Source of the DNA: Verrucomicrobiota bacterium
GTDB lineage: Bacteria; Verrucomicrobiota; Verrucomicrobiia; Chthoniobacterales; UBA10450
Assembly (NCBI GenBank): GCA_003217835.1
Contig: QHMQ01000098.1
Coordinates: forward strand, 1 to 11,764
DNA length: 11,764 bases
Direction of reading: 5' to 3'
The notes under the pieces: generated by a model
Database searches by the model: none
The model's input: only the letters and a program-made list of their open reading frames with translations
What the model was told of the DNA's origin: nothing
Part shown: piece after piece, positions 1 to 7,330 of the stretch
How positions within the stretch are numbered: the stretch's first letter is position 1
Layout: every line of letters begins with the position of its first letter
Made by a program: the position numbers and the translations under genes

Positions 1-103
1 CGAGGGAAAGCGCGCCTTCTTCGCTTTTTAGCTTCGTAACGGCGCCTCACAAAAGAAACGAGCCTTGCTCTGATCGAAGGCGCAGCGATTTTGATCTACG
101 CCC
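1..103. other. Left-edge non-coding stretch upstream of folB
   Basis: No complete gene fits here. One plus-strand frame entering from the left edge reads EGKRAFFAF and stops at 29-31, and another stops at 37-39, so either could be the last codons of an upstream gene. Nothing distinguishes them from chance. Just before folB there is a poor promoter-like pair (TTGCTC at 65-70 and TTTGAT at 90-95, spacing 19), which I do not consider convincing. I see no stem-loop. Confidence 0.3.
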
Positions 104-484
104 ATGTACGACGAGCCGGAGCTTTTCGCCGATCGGATTCACATCGAACAACTTGAGATCTTTGCCCGCGTCGGTGTTCCCGAAAAGGAACGCGCAAGTG
201 CGCAGCGGCTAACGGTCAACATTACGTTTTGGCCACAACCCCACACACGCGATTCAGAAGACAAGATCGACAAGACGGTCAATTATTCGGCCGTCGCTGA
301 AGCAGCCAGGAATTTCGCATGCGACCAGTCGGTAAATTTGATCGAGACTTTAGCTGACTTGCTCGCCATGCATTTGCTTGGAAAGTTCGCCCTTCAAAAG
401 ATCACGGTCGAGCTGCGAAAATTCGTTCTGCCCGATGCAAAATATGTCTCTGTCACCGTGACGCGCACTGCGGCCGTTAATTGA
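104..484 (+). CDS. folB: Dihydroneopterin aldolase
   Basis: FolB converts 7,8-dihydroneopterin to 6-hydroxymethyl-7,8-dihydropterin plus glycolaldehyde in cytoplasmic tetrahydrofolate synthesis. The 126 residues match the usual ~120. The N-terminal strand and loop (IHIEQLEIFARVGVPEKER, residues 12-30, followed by an AQ pair at 33-34) fit the family pattern of a short strand, a GV turn and a conserved ER before the Q. NYSAV at 60-64 and ETLADLLA at 81-88 match the substrate-binding segment and following helix. The catalytic lysine is expected in VELRKFVLPDAKYVSV (K106). Most family members have KP here and this one has KF, a mild departure. The start is ATG 104, with no obvious Shine-Dalgarno. 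Its stop (482-484) lies two bases before the preferred argH ATG, so the two are probably co-transcribed although they serve different pathways. Confidence 0.9.
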   Translation: MYDEPELFADRIHIEQLEIFARVGVPEKERASAQRLTVNITFWPQPHTRDSEDKIDKTVNYSAVAEAARNFACDQSVNLIETLADLLAMHLLGKFALQKITVELRKFVLPDAKYVSVTVTRTAAVN

Positions 485-486
485 CG

Positions 487-1851
<1,365 letters not shown>

Positions 1852-1872
1852 GCTCACAGCGAATCCAGCAGT

Positions 1873-1900
1873 TTGCCGCTGGGGCAGCGGCCGCTACAGT
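1873..1900 (+). promoter_or_regulatory. Candidate promoter before the Nudix gene, possibly leaderless
   Basis: TTGCCG (1873-1878), a 16-bp spacer and TACAGT (1895-1900) form a sigma70-like pair matching four of six consensus positions in each box. A transcript would begin about 1906-1908, which is the GTG start codon of the Nudix gene itself, and no Shine-Dalgarno is visible. The -10 box abuts a perfect 10-bp palindrome AGCGGCCGCT (1886-1895). This is a pattern match only; chance occurrence is quite possible. Confidence 0.3.
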
Positions 1901-1907
1901 TTCCCGC

Positions 1908-2426
1908 GTGAAGCAGAGCAATCTCGTGCGCGATGGCGAAGGATGGGAAACTATCTCGAGCGACCGGCATTTTGGGAACGCACACCTAGAAGTCGTGACC
2001 GATCATGTCCGGACACCAACGCGGGCGACACCACGGGCTTGGACGGTTGTGCATCGCAAAGCCGCCGTAATCATTGCGCCAATGACTCGTGCCGGGAAAA
2101 TTATTCTCATTCGCCAGGAACGCATCCCGATTCGCTTGGCGATCTGGGAAATGCCATCCGGTCAAATCGACAACATGGTTGAGCCGGATCAGAAAGAAAT
2201 CAAGGCGGTCGCGTCGAGCGAACTTCGCGAGGAGGCCGGCTATGAATTGGCCAAGGACGGCGAGCTCATTGCGCTCGGTCATTATTTTTCTTCGCCGGGA
2301 TTCACCGATGAACACGGTTACTTTTTTCTGGCCCGACCGGTCGAGCCGTGCGCTGATTACGTGTGCGACGAAGCAGAATCAATTGTCGATTGCCGCGAAT
2401 TTAGCATTGGGATGCAAACACTTTGA
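1908..2426 (+). CDS. Nudix hydrolase, ADP-ribose pyrophosphatase-like; C-terminus probably lost by frameshift
   Basis: Cytoplasmic Nudix enzymes of this type hydrolyse nucleoside diphosphate sugars such as ADP-ribose, using Mg/Mn ions. The Nudix helix is at residues 85-111. It starts at G85 in EMPSGQID and ends SELREEAGY (104-112), so the metal-binding glutamates E105, E108 and E109 are present. Two departures stand out: the helix is about five residues longer than the classic GX5EX7REUXEEXGU spacing, and the usual arginine before the first glutamate is serine (S104). SSPGFTDEHGYFFLA (128-142) is the second conserved block of ADP-ribose pyrophosphatase-like members. The start is GTG 1908. Translation as written stops after FSIGMQTL at residue 172, shorter than I would expect for this group. 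The expected end appears in another frame (see 2411-2479). Substrate specificity cannot be read from the sequence. Confidence 0.85.
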   Translation: MKQSNLVRDGEGWETISSDRHFGNAHLEVVTDHVRTPTRATPRAWTVVHRKAAVIIAPMTRAGKIILIRQERIPIRLAIWEMPSGQIDNMVEPDQKEIKAVASSELREEAGYELAKDGELIALGHYFSSPGFTDEHGYFFLARPVEPCADYVCDEAESIVDCREFSIGMQTL

Positions 2427-2479
2427 GTATCTGGGCGCGGCTCGTGGCGGGCGGTTTTCTTTCGCCCGGGCGGCCCTGA
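2411..2479 (+). pseudogene. Out-of-frame C-terminal tail of the Nudix gene
   Basis: If one base is added at the GGG run at 2409-2411 (read GGG then GAT), translation continues from FSIG into DANTLSIWARLVAGGFL and then SPGRP before TGA at 2477-2479. This tail is in the frame one base behind the Nudix frame. It resembles the helical C-terminal end of Nudix ADP-sugar hydrolases, in which a segment like DANTL begins the last helix (family knowledge from memory). It fills most of the otherwise empty gap up to tatC. The cause may be a base lost from the G run in sequencing or assembly, a real frameshift, or a somewhat larger out-of-frame deletion, because the helix usually found between the last strand and this segment looks short here. 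Confidence 0.6.
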
Positions 2480-2496
2480 ACGATTGTCGATCTCAA

Positions 2497-3279
2497 ATGG
2501 CGCTGCGAGACATTTTTAAATTCCGCGAAATGCCAGAGAGCGAAACTTCCAAGCCGTTTTTGGAGCACCTGGAGGACTTGCGCTGGACCATCGTAAAGAT
2601 GGCGATCACGCTCGTGGCGGCGATGATCATTTGCTTCGCCTTTCGCTCGACCCTCGTGCGCGTGATGCAGGCGCCACTCCACGATGTCGATCCACAGGTT
2701 GGAGCGCTGCGCGCTCTTGGAATCACAGATTCCCTGGTGATTTCATTTCATCTCGCGTTTTACGCCGGCATCGTTCTTTCCTTTCCACTCCTTCTCTATT
2801 TTTTGGCGGAATTCGTTTTGCCCGCGCTCACAGCCGTGGAGAAGCGCTTTTTGCTTCCCGCCATTTTTGTCAGCTTCGCGCTATTTCTGCTTGGCGTGCT
2901 CCTCTGCTATTTCTGGCTGCTGCCAAAGACGATTCTCTTTTTCTTCCGCGACACCCAATCGCTTGGCTGGACGCCCACCTGGACGGTGCAGCAGTATTAT
3001 TCTTTTGTGACGCGATTCACGATCGGTTTCGGTCTCGCTTTCGAATTGCCGGTGGTGGTCTTGGCTCTCGTGCGCTTCGGCTTGGTCACTTTCAGATTCA
3101 TGGCGCGCACGCGACCGTACGCGATCGTGCTCATTTTTCTCCTGGCTACAATCATTACGCCGACGCCGGATATCCTGACGTTGATCGCGATGGGACTCCC
3201 GATGTGTCTGCTTTATGAAAGCTGCATCTGGATTGCCTGGATCATGGAGCGCCGTAGATCGAGATCGATCGCCGGCTAA
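2497..3279 (+). CDS. tatC: Sec-independent (twin-arginine) protein translocase subunit TatC
   Basis: TatC is the inner-membrane receptor that, with TatA/B, exports folded proteins carrying twin-arginine signal peptides. From ATG 2497 it is 260 aa. The cytoplasmic N-terminus carries the family signature FLEHLEDLRW (21-30). About six membrane segments follow, near 34-50, 83-106, 116-140, 168-194, 206-220 and 222-241. The conserved glutamate is in GLAFELPVVV (E183), and the TPTPD motif (221-225) precedes the last segment. ATG 2530, giving 249 aa and starting MPESETSK, is an alternative start. I prefer 2497 because MALRDIFKFRE looks like a genuine amphipathic start and the gap to the Nudix tail stays short. 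The open frame extends further upstream only through other-frame Nudix sequence. The stop lies four bases before the GTG of the prepilin peptidase gene, which implies co-transcription. No tatA or tatB is in this window. Confidence 0.95.
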   Translation: MALRDIFKFREMPESETSKPFLEHLEDLRWTIVKMAITLVAAMIICFAFRSTLVRVMQAPLHDVDPQVGALRALGITDSLVISFHLAFYAGIVLSFPLLLYFLAEFVLPALTAVEKRFLLPAIFVSFALFLLGVLLCYFWLLPKTILFFFRDTQSLGWTPTWTVQQYYSFVTRFTIGFGLAFELPVVVLALVRFGLVTFRFMARTRPYAIVLIFLLATIITPTPDILTLIAMGLPMCLLYESCIWIAWIMERRRSRSIAG

Positions 3280-3283
3280 TTAC

Positions 3284-4381
3284 GTGGACAATCCGATTTA
3301 CCAATTTCTCTTCAGCGCATTTGCGTTCGTTCTCGGCGCCGCGGTCGGCTCGTTTTTGAACGTCTGCATCTATCGCTTGCCTCTCGATCTTTCGGTAGAC
3401 GAGCCGCGCCGCTCTTTTTGTCCGGCGTGCAAGAAGCCGATTCCGTGGCATCTAAATCTGCCGTTGATCAGCTGGCTCGTGCTCCAGGGCCGCTGCGCAA
3501 ATTGCGGGAGCAAGATCGCCTTTCGCTATTTTGCCGTGGAATTCCTCACCGCTCTTCTTTTCCTCGCGATCTGGCAAAGTTTTTCGTGGCCGATGGCGAT
3601 CGCCTACTGGATTTTTATTTCGTTCCTGATCATTGGGACATTTATCGATTTCGAACATTTCATCATTCCAGATCGGGTGACGATCGGCGGAATCATCGCG
3701 GGATTCGTTGCCAGCATAGCAGTACCGGTGTTGATGGATACGGATTCACGGATCGCTGCGGGCATTCGCTCCGCGCTCGCGGCGGCCCTGGGCTATCTGA
3801 TTCTTCTGCTTGTTCTGGAAGCGGGCAAGATCGCCTTTGGGAAAAAAAGAATTCGTTTCGACGCACCCACGCCGTTTACCTGGAAGAAACAGGGTGACGA
3901 CGCCGATTTTGTGGTCGGCAGCGAACAAAGTTTGTGGAGCGACCATTTCGCCCGTGAGAAAGATCGATTATTGCTCTCGTGCGACGAGGCTAGGATCGAC
4001 AATCACGCTTTTGGAAATACGACACTGGACTTTCACCACGATCGCGTCGCGGTCGAAGGTCATGAATTTATGCTCGACAATGTCGCCGAGATTTCGGGCG
4101 TCGTGCGTGAGCTCCAGATTCCGCGCGAGGCGATGGGTCGCGGCGATCTGAAATTTCTCGCCGCGATTGGCGCATTTTTGGGATGGCGCGCGGTGTTGTT
4201 TAGTCTTTTTGCCGGGTCCCTGCTCGGTTCAATTGTCGGATTGATCACGCTCGTTGTCGGGAAGCGCGTCTGGTCGGCGAAGTTGCCGTTCGGGCCTTAC
4301 CTGGCGTTTGGCGCGCTAAGCTGGCTCTTTTTCGGCGACGCGTTTTTGCGTTGGTATTTCGGCTTCGTCAACCCGCAGTGA
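3284..4381 (+). CDS. pilD: Type IV prepilin peptidase / N-methyltransferase with a long internal insert
   Basis: This inner-membrane aspartic protease removes the leader of type IV pilins and type II secretion pseudopilins and methylates the new N-terminus. The start is GTG 3284 (MDNPIYQF), four bases after the tatC stop; the open frame continues upstream into tatC but has no better start. The N-terminal domain has GSFLNVCIYRLP (22-33) and two CxxC pairs for zinc (C46/C49 and C71/C74). The first catalytic aspartate is in FIDFEHFIIPD (D122). The second is in the GxGD motif MGRGD (D288). At 365 aa it is about 70-100 residues longer than textbook PilD. The extra part, roughly residues 187-278, is a soluble, charged segment between two membrane helices just before GxGD. 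About seven or eight hydrophobic segments are visible. No pilin or secretion genes lie nearby, so its substrates are unknown. Confidence 0.94.
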   Translation: MDNPIYQFLFSAFAFVLGAAVGSFLNVCIYRLPLDLSVDEPRRSFCPACKKPIPWHLNLPLISWLVLQGRCANCGSKIAFRYFAVEFLTALLFLAIWQSFSWPMAIAYWIFISFLIIGTFIDFEHFIIPDRVTIGGIIAGFVASIAVPVLMDTDSRIAAGIRSALAAALGYLILLLVLEAGKIAFGKKRIRFDAPTPFTWKKQGDDADFVVGSEQSLWSDHFAREKDRLLLSCDEARIDNHAFGNTTLDFHHDRVAVEGHEFMLDNVAEISGVVRELQIPREAMGRGDLKFLAAIGAFLGWRAVLFSLFAGSLLGSIVGLITLVVGKRVWSAKLPFGPYLAFGALSWLFFGDAFLRWYFGFVNPQ

Positions 4382-4445
4382 CCGGGAATATACGGGTCCG
4401 TGACATGTGCGGCCTGTAAAGATGTTCTCCGCATTGGTTAGTTTT

Positions 4446-4471
4446 CAGCGGAGCAAAGCTTCGCTGTCCGC
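4446..4471. terminator. Near-palindromic stem-loop between convergent genes
   Basis: GCGG (4448-4451) pairs with CCGC (4468-4471), and AGC (4452-4454) pairs with GCT (4463-4465). The centre AAGCTT (4456-4461) is itself palindromic. There is one A/C mismatch and a two-base bulge. It lies between the converging prepilin peptidase and halogenase-like genes, where a bidirectional terminator would be expected. No T-run follows on either strand, so classic intrinsic termination is uncertain; it could equally be half of a dispersed palindromic repeat together with the next element. Confidence 0.4.
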
Positions 4472-4489
4472 ACAGACTGGAAGTCTATG
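4471..4489. repeat. Short palindrome overlapping the halogenase-like stop codon
   Basis: CACAGACT (4471-4478), loop GGA, then AGTCTATG (4482-4489) form an 8-bp stem with a single C/A mismatch. It touches the previous stem-loop, so the two form a tandem pair about 45 bp long. The halogenase-like stop codon (4485-4487, minus strand) lies inside it. From memory, palindromes of the form ACAG(G/A)CTGGAAG(T/C)CTGTG recur between genes in verrucomicrobial genomes, so this may be a decayed copy of such a family. That point is unverified. Confidence 0.45.
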
Positions 4490-6041
4490 TTCCCGCTTCG
4501 AAGATTTCAGTTCGCGCCGTTGCCGAAACTTCGCTGGCTGGAACGGGCGCTCGTACAGTCAACATCAATCTCAGATTAATGAGCTCACACTTCCACCAAC
4601 GCCGCAAGCCTCGCCAGATTTGCTTCCGAATGCGGGCATCCGGAAGAAATCCATCGTAAAGCTCCCGCCATCCAGAGTTTCGTCTGCCATAGTACCCGGT
4701 TGCCCATCGTCGCTGCGCAAGCGCTACTAGACGGCGATTGTAAAACTTCATCATGCCGGCGGCGAATCGGCCGCCGAGGCCGCCAAATGGAAGGTTAAGA
4801 AATTCATGCTCGGGATCGCGGTAAGCAGTCCTGACCAGGCTGAGATAATAGCTGCTGACATCGAGCAAGAGTGCGGCCGACATCAGATCGGCATCGCCCA
4901 TGTAGTAGTACTTGTCTTTATATAAACTCTCGAACCAGAAACGATAGGTGATCGGATATTGCTGGTTATAATAACGGATCTGATCCGCGACCTCTTCGCC
5001 CGCTAAACTGCGTGCCAGCAAATCGGCCACGTAGTAAGATGTGTAAGAGCAAAAATCGAGACCCGGACTGTAAAGAGGATCGATAAAGCCGGCCGCGTCA
5101 CCTACCGCCGCCCAGCCGTGATCGCAAACCTTTTCACTGTGATATGGCAACATCGACAAGGCATGCACGTCCCCCTCGATCACGCGCGCCCGGCCGAAGA
5201 TTTCGCGACCTACGGGATTGCTGAGAATGTGCGCATGCAGCCGTTGACCCAGGCTTGGTCCTTCTGGAAGCTTGAAAATACGATTGTCATAAACAATGCC
5301 TGCACTGACGTCGCCTCCCTGCAGGGGAATGATCCAGACCCACCAACCCCGTCCGAACAAGTGATTGGTGGCCCATTCACGGCTAGTGTGAAGACGGTTG
5401 GCGTATTCGGGAAAGCGTTCTCGCCATTCGTAGCTGTCCCACTGCTTGACGTCCCTGAACCGCGCCCAGACTGCATTGATCGGGTGTTCCTCGTTTTGGC
5501 GAAAATGTTCCAGCTTCCGTGCCAGCATGGCTGCGCGTCCTGTGGCATCGACAACCCAACTGCAAGCGACGCTGCGTTCACTATGGTCGACAACTGCATT
5601 CACAGTCTGCCCATCCCTGTTATTCAATTCGCACTTCGTTACCTTGGCTGGGCGCCAGAGGTCGCAGCCGGCTTCCACCGCGAGCTTGAGCATGTGCGAA
5701 TCAAGTTTCGCGCGATCAACTTGAAAGCCGGGCAAACGGCTCTGATAACGTGAGCCAACTTCGACGCAATCATCGAACGACTGGTCCGGGCGATTCGAAA
5801 ACCATAGGCGCAAACCCTGTTTTGCGAGCTGATGATGACCGAGATAGTGGGTCAGGCCCAAAATTCGGGTCATATAACAACTGCTCACTTCGGTAGTCGA
5901 TTCACCGACTTTGCGATCGAACTCGGCCGCTTTTTCGATGACGAGGACGCGCGCTTCGGGCCGTTTCCGCTTGAGCATGAGCGCGGTTGCGGCGCCGGAA
6001 AACGCGCCGCCGATGATCACGACATCGTATTCGACCTGCAT
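4485..6041 (-). CDS. FAD-dependent monooxygenase of the flavin halogenase superfamily
   Basis: Start ATG 6041 (MQVEYDVVIIGGAFSG) places the dinucleotide-binding motif at the very N-terminus; a TTG 39 bases upstream is possible but less likely. The protein is 518 aa. The FAD-binding loop is GGAFSGAATA (11-20), with the acidic strand end VLVIEKA (32-38). VGEST (45-49) follows and then KQGLRLW, where K74 may match the catalytic lysine of halogenases. The WxWxIP halogenase motif is present as WVWIIP (234-239). The second FAD motif is VGDAAGFIDPLYSPG (313-327), matching the halogenase FxxPxxSxG pattern. The family, named for tryptophan halogenases such as PrnA, uses reduced FAD, O2 and chloride or bromide. 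Many relatives in environmental bacteria have no proven halogenation, so an oxygenase or reductase role is possible. No flavin reductase or biosynthetic genes are adjacent in this window. The 3-prime end overlaps a palindrome. Confidence 0.85.
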   Translation of the reverse strand: MQVEYDVVIIGGAFSGAATALMLKRKRPEARVLVIEKAAEFDRKVGESTTEVSSCYMTRILGLTHYLGHHQLAKQGLRLWFSNRPDQSFDDCVEVGSRYQSRLPGFQVDRAKLDSHMLKLAVEAGCDLWRPAKVTKCELNNRDGQTVNAVVDHSERSVACSWVVDATGRAAMLARKLEHFRQNEEHPINAVWARFRDVKQWDSYEWRERFPEYANRLHTSREWATNHLFGRGWWVWIIPLQGGDVSAGIVYDNRIFKLPEGPSLGQRLHAHILSNPVGREIFGRARVIEGDVHALSMLPYHSEKVCDHGWAAVGDAAGFIDPLYSPGLDFCSYTSYYVADLLARSLAGEEVADQIRYYNQQYPITYRFWFESLYKDKYYYMGDADLMSAALLLDVSSYYLSLVRTAYRDPEHEFLNLPFGGLGGRFAAGMMKFYNRRLVALAQRRWATGYYGRRNSGWRELYDGFLPDARIRKQIWRGLRRWWKCELINLRLMLTVRAPVPASEVSATARTEIFEAGT

Positions 6042-6163
6042 GGCAAACCAGAAAATGGACTTTGCGGGTCGTGAACGCAATCAGTTCCGGCAAGGAACAG
6101 TTTACTTAGCCTCGAATTTCCTGGCGGATTTCGTCGGCTCGACGGAGGCTGGCCCTACAATCA
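6042..6163. promoter_or_regulatory. Divergent intergenic region between the halogenase-like gene and nagA
   Basis: This 122-bp gap must hold the promoters of both divergent genes. Toward nagA, TACAAT (6156-6161) is a good -10-like box but sits only two bases before the ATG, and no good -35 box lies at the right distance. A small hairpin, CGTCG-GCT-CGACG (6132-6144), lies 19 bp before nagA. The sequence GGCCCTACAAT just before nagA resembles GGCCGCTACAGT before the Nudix start. No clear promoter is visible toward the halogenase-like gene. Confidence 0.3.
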
Positions 6164-7330
6164 ATGATCTTTCGAAATGCTCGCTTGATTTTCTCGGATG
6201 GAATTCGTGAAGGCCTGGAAATCGTTGCGCAACAAGGGAAAATTGCGAAGATCCGGCAACAAACCAACGTTCCCGCAAATGTTGTCAATCTTGACGGAAA
6301 TTACGTCGTACCTGGTTTTGTCGATCTTCATGTGCACGGCGCGGTCGGGCGCGACACGATGGAAGCCTCAGAGGAGGCGTTTCGGGCTATCTGCGATTTC
6401 CATGCAAGCGGCGGAACGACTTCCCTCCTACTGACCACCGCGACGGCGCCGCTCGACGCAATTGTCGATGTAATAAAGGCGGTTCGTAATTGCCGATCTT
6501 CGGTCAAACAAATCGTCGGCGTTCACGTCGAAGGCCCGTTTATTTCTAAAATAAAGCGCGGCGCGCAGCGCGCCGAGTTCGGCGCGCAGCGCGCCGAGTT
6601 CATTCAGAATCCATCACCGGTCGCGGTGCAGCGATTGCTTGGACATGCTGACGTGATCAAACGTATCACGATCGCTCCGGAATTGCGTGGGGCGCTGGAA
6701 GCGATCGAAAGGTTTCACGCCCGCCAGATCAGTGTGAGCGGTGGCCACAGCAACGCGTGGGATGACGAAGCACAGGCTGCTTTGGCGCAAGGAATGTGTA
6801 GCGTGACCCATACATTTAATTGCATGTCATTGGCGCGCCGGCGTGGCATTCATCGTGTCGCAGGTTTGCTTGAGTTTGCGTTGGGTGAGCCAACCGTCCT
6901 CTGCGAATTGATTGCGGACGGTCATCATGTTTCGACAACGTTGATGAAAATGTTGTACCGCGCAAAACGCGGTGCTGGAATTTGTCTTGTGACTGACGCA
7001 ACTGCTGGCGCGGGCTTGCCGGATGGATCCCGGTTTTCGCTTTCCAGTAATGATTGCATCGTCGAAGGAGGCGTTTGTCTGCTGGCTGATCGCTCGGCGC
7101 TGGCGGGCAGCGCGGCGCGGATGATCGATCTTGTCCGGACGATGGTGAACGATGTTGAGGTACCCCTGCATGAAGCGCTTGCAATGGCGACGGAAAATCC
7201 CGCGCGCGCGATTGGTCTCGCAACGAAAGGCCGATTGGCAATTGGAACAGACGCGGACTTGATTGTTCTCTCTCCGGAGTTGGAAGTGTTGCGAACGTTT
7301 GTCGGCGGCGAAGAAATCTTCTCCCGTTAG
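6164..7330 (+). CDS. nagA: N-acetylglucosamine-6-phosphate deacetylase
   Basis: NagA removes acetate from GlcNAc-6-phosphate, giving glucosamine-6-phosphate for wall and amino-sugar recycling. It is a cytoplasmic amidohydrolase-superfamily enzyme, and 388 aa is the normal length. All the expected catalytic sites are present: DLHVHG (metal-binding H56 and H58), HVEGPF (metal ligand E123), SGGHSNA (H195), THTFN (H216), ADGHH (substrate histidine near 254) and LVTDATAGAG (catalytic D278). The ATG at 6164 starts MIFRNARLIFSDG, a typical small beta-domain opening. An exact tandem duplication of GAQRAEF (133-146) follows the EGPF motif. Relatives have one copy of a KGAH.PE-like segment there, so seven residues are extra in a substrate-side loop. 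nagA is divergent from the halogenase-like gene and convergent with the glycosyltransferase gene, whose stop codon overlaps its own. No nagB or sugar transporter gene is nearby. Confidence 0.95.
   Translation: MIFRNARLIFSDGIREGLEIVAQQGKIAKIRQQTNVPANVVNLDGNYVVPGFVDLHVHGAVGRDTMEASEEAFRAICDFHASGGTTSLLLTTATAPLDAIVDVIKAVRNCRSSVKQIVGVHVEGPFISKIKRGAQRAEFGAQRAEFIQNPSPVAVQRLLGHADVIKRITIAPELRGALEAIERFHARQISVSGGHSNAWDDEAQAALAQGMCSVTHTFNCMSLARRRGIHRVAGLLEFALGEPTVLCELIADGHHVSTTLMKMLYRAKRGAGICLVTDATAGAGLPDGSRFSLSSNDCIVEGGVCLLADRSALAGSAARMIDLVRTMVNDVEVPLHEALAMATENPARAIGLATKGRLAIGTDADLIVLSPELEVLRTFVGGEEIFSR
6560..6601 (+). repeat. Exact 21-bp tandem duplication inside nagA
   Basis: Two identical 21-bp units, 6560-6580 and 6581-6601, sit head to tail in frame and encode GAQRAEF twice. 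Each unit opens with GGCGCGCAGCGCGCC, a perfect 7-bp inverted repeat around one base, which could promote slippage. The perfect identity, including third codon positions, points to a recent event. Confidence 0.95.

Noticed and set aside
2089..2496. Upstream extension of the tatC open frame by 136 codons
   Set aside because: This part overlaps the Nudix coding region in another frame, is Arg/Ser-rich without domain character, and TatC has its normal N-terminus at 2497.
3215..3283. Upstream extension of the prepilin peptidase to the ATG at 3215
   Set aside because: It would overlap the end of tatC by 65 bases and add 23 non-hydrophobic residues before a typical membrane-proximal start; GTG 3284 fits better.
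5118..5753. 211-codon plus-strand open frame inside the halogenase-like gene
   Set aside because: The minus-strand product has clear FAD and halogenase motifs across the same bases; the plus-strand frame shows none and is a shadow.
6560..6601. Possible CRISPR-like or mobile-element repeat in the GC-rich repeat of nagA
   Set aside because: There are only two directly abutting units with no spacers or flanking mobile genes, and the unit is in frame within nagA, so simple tandem duplication explains it.
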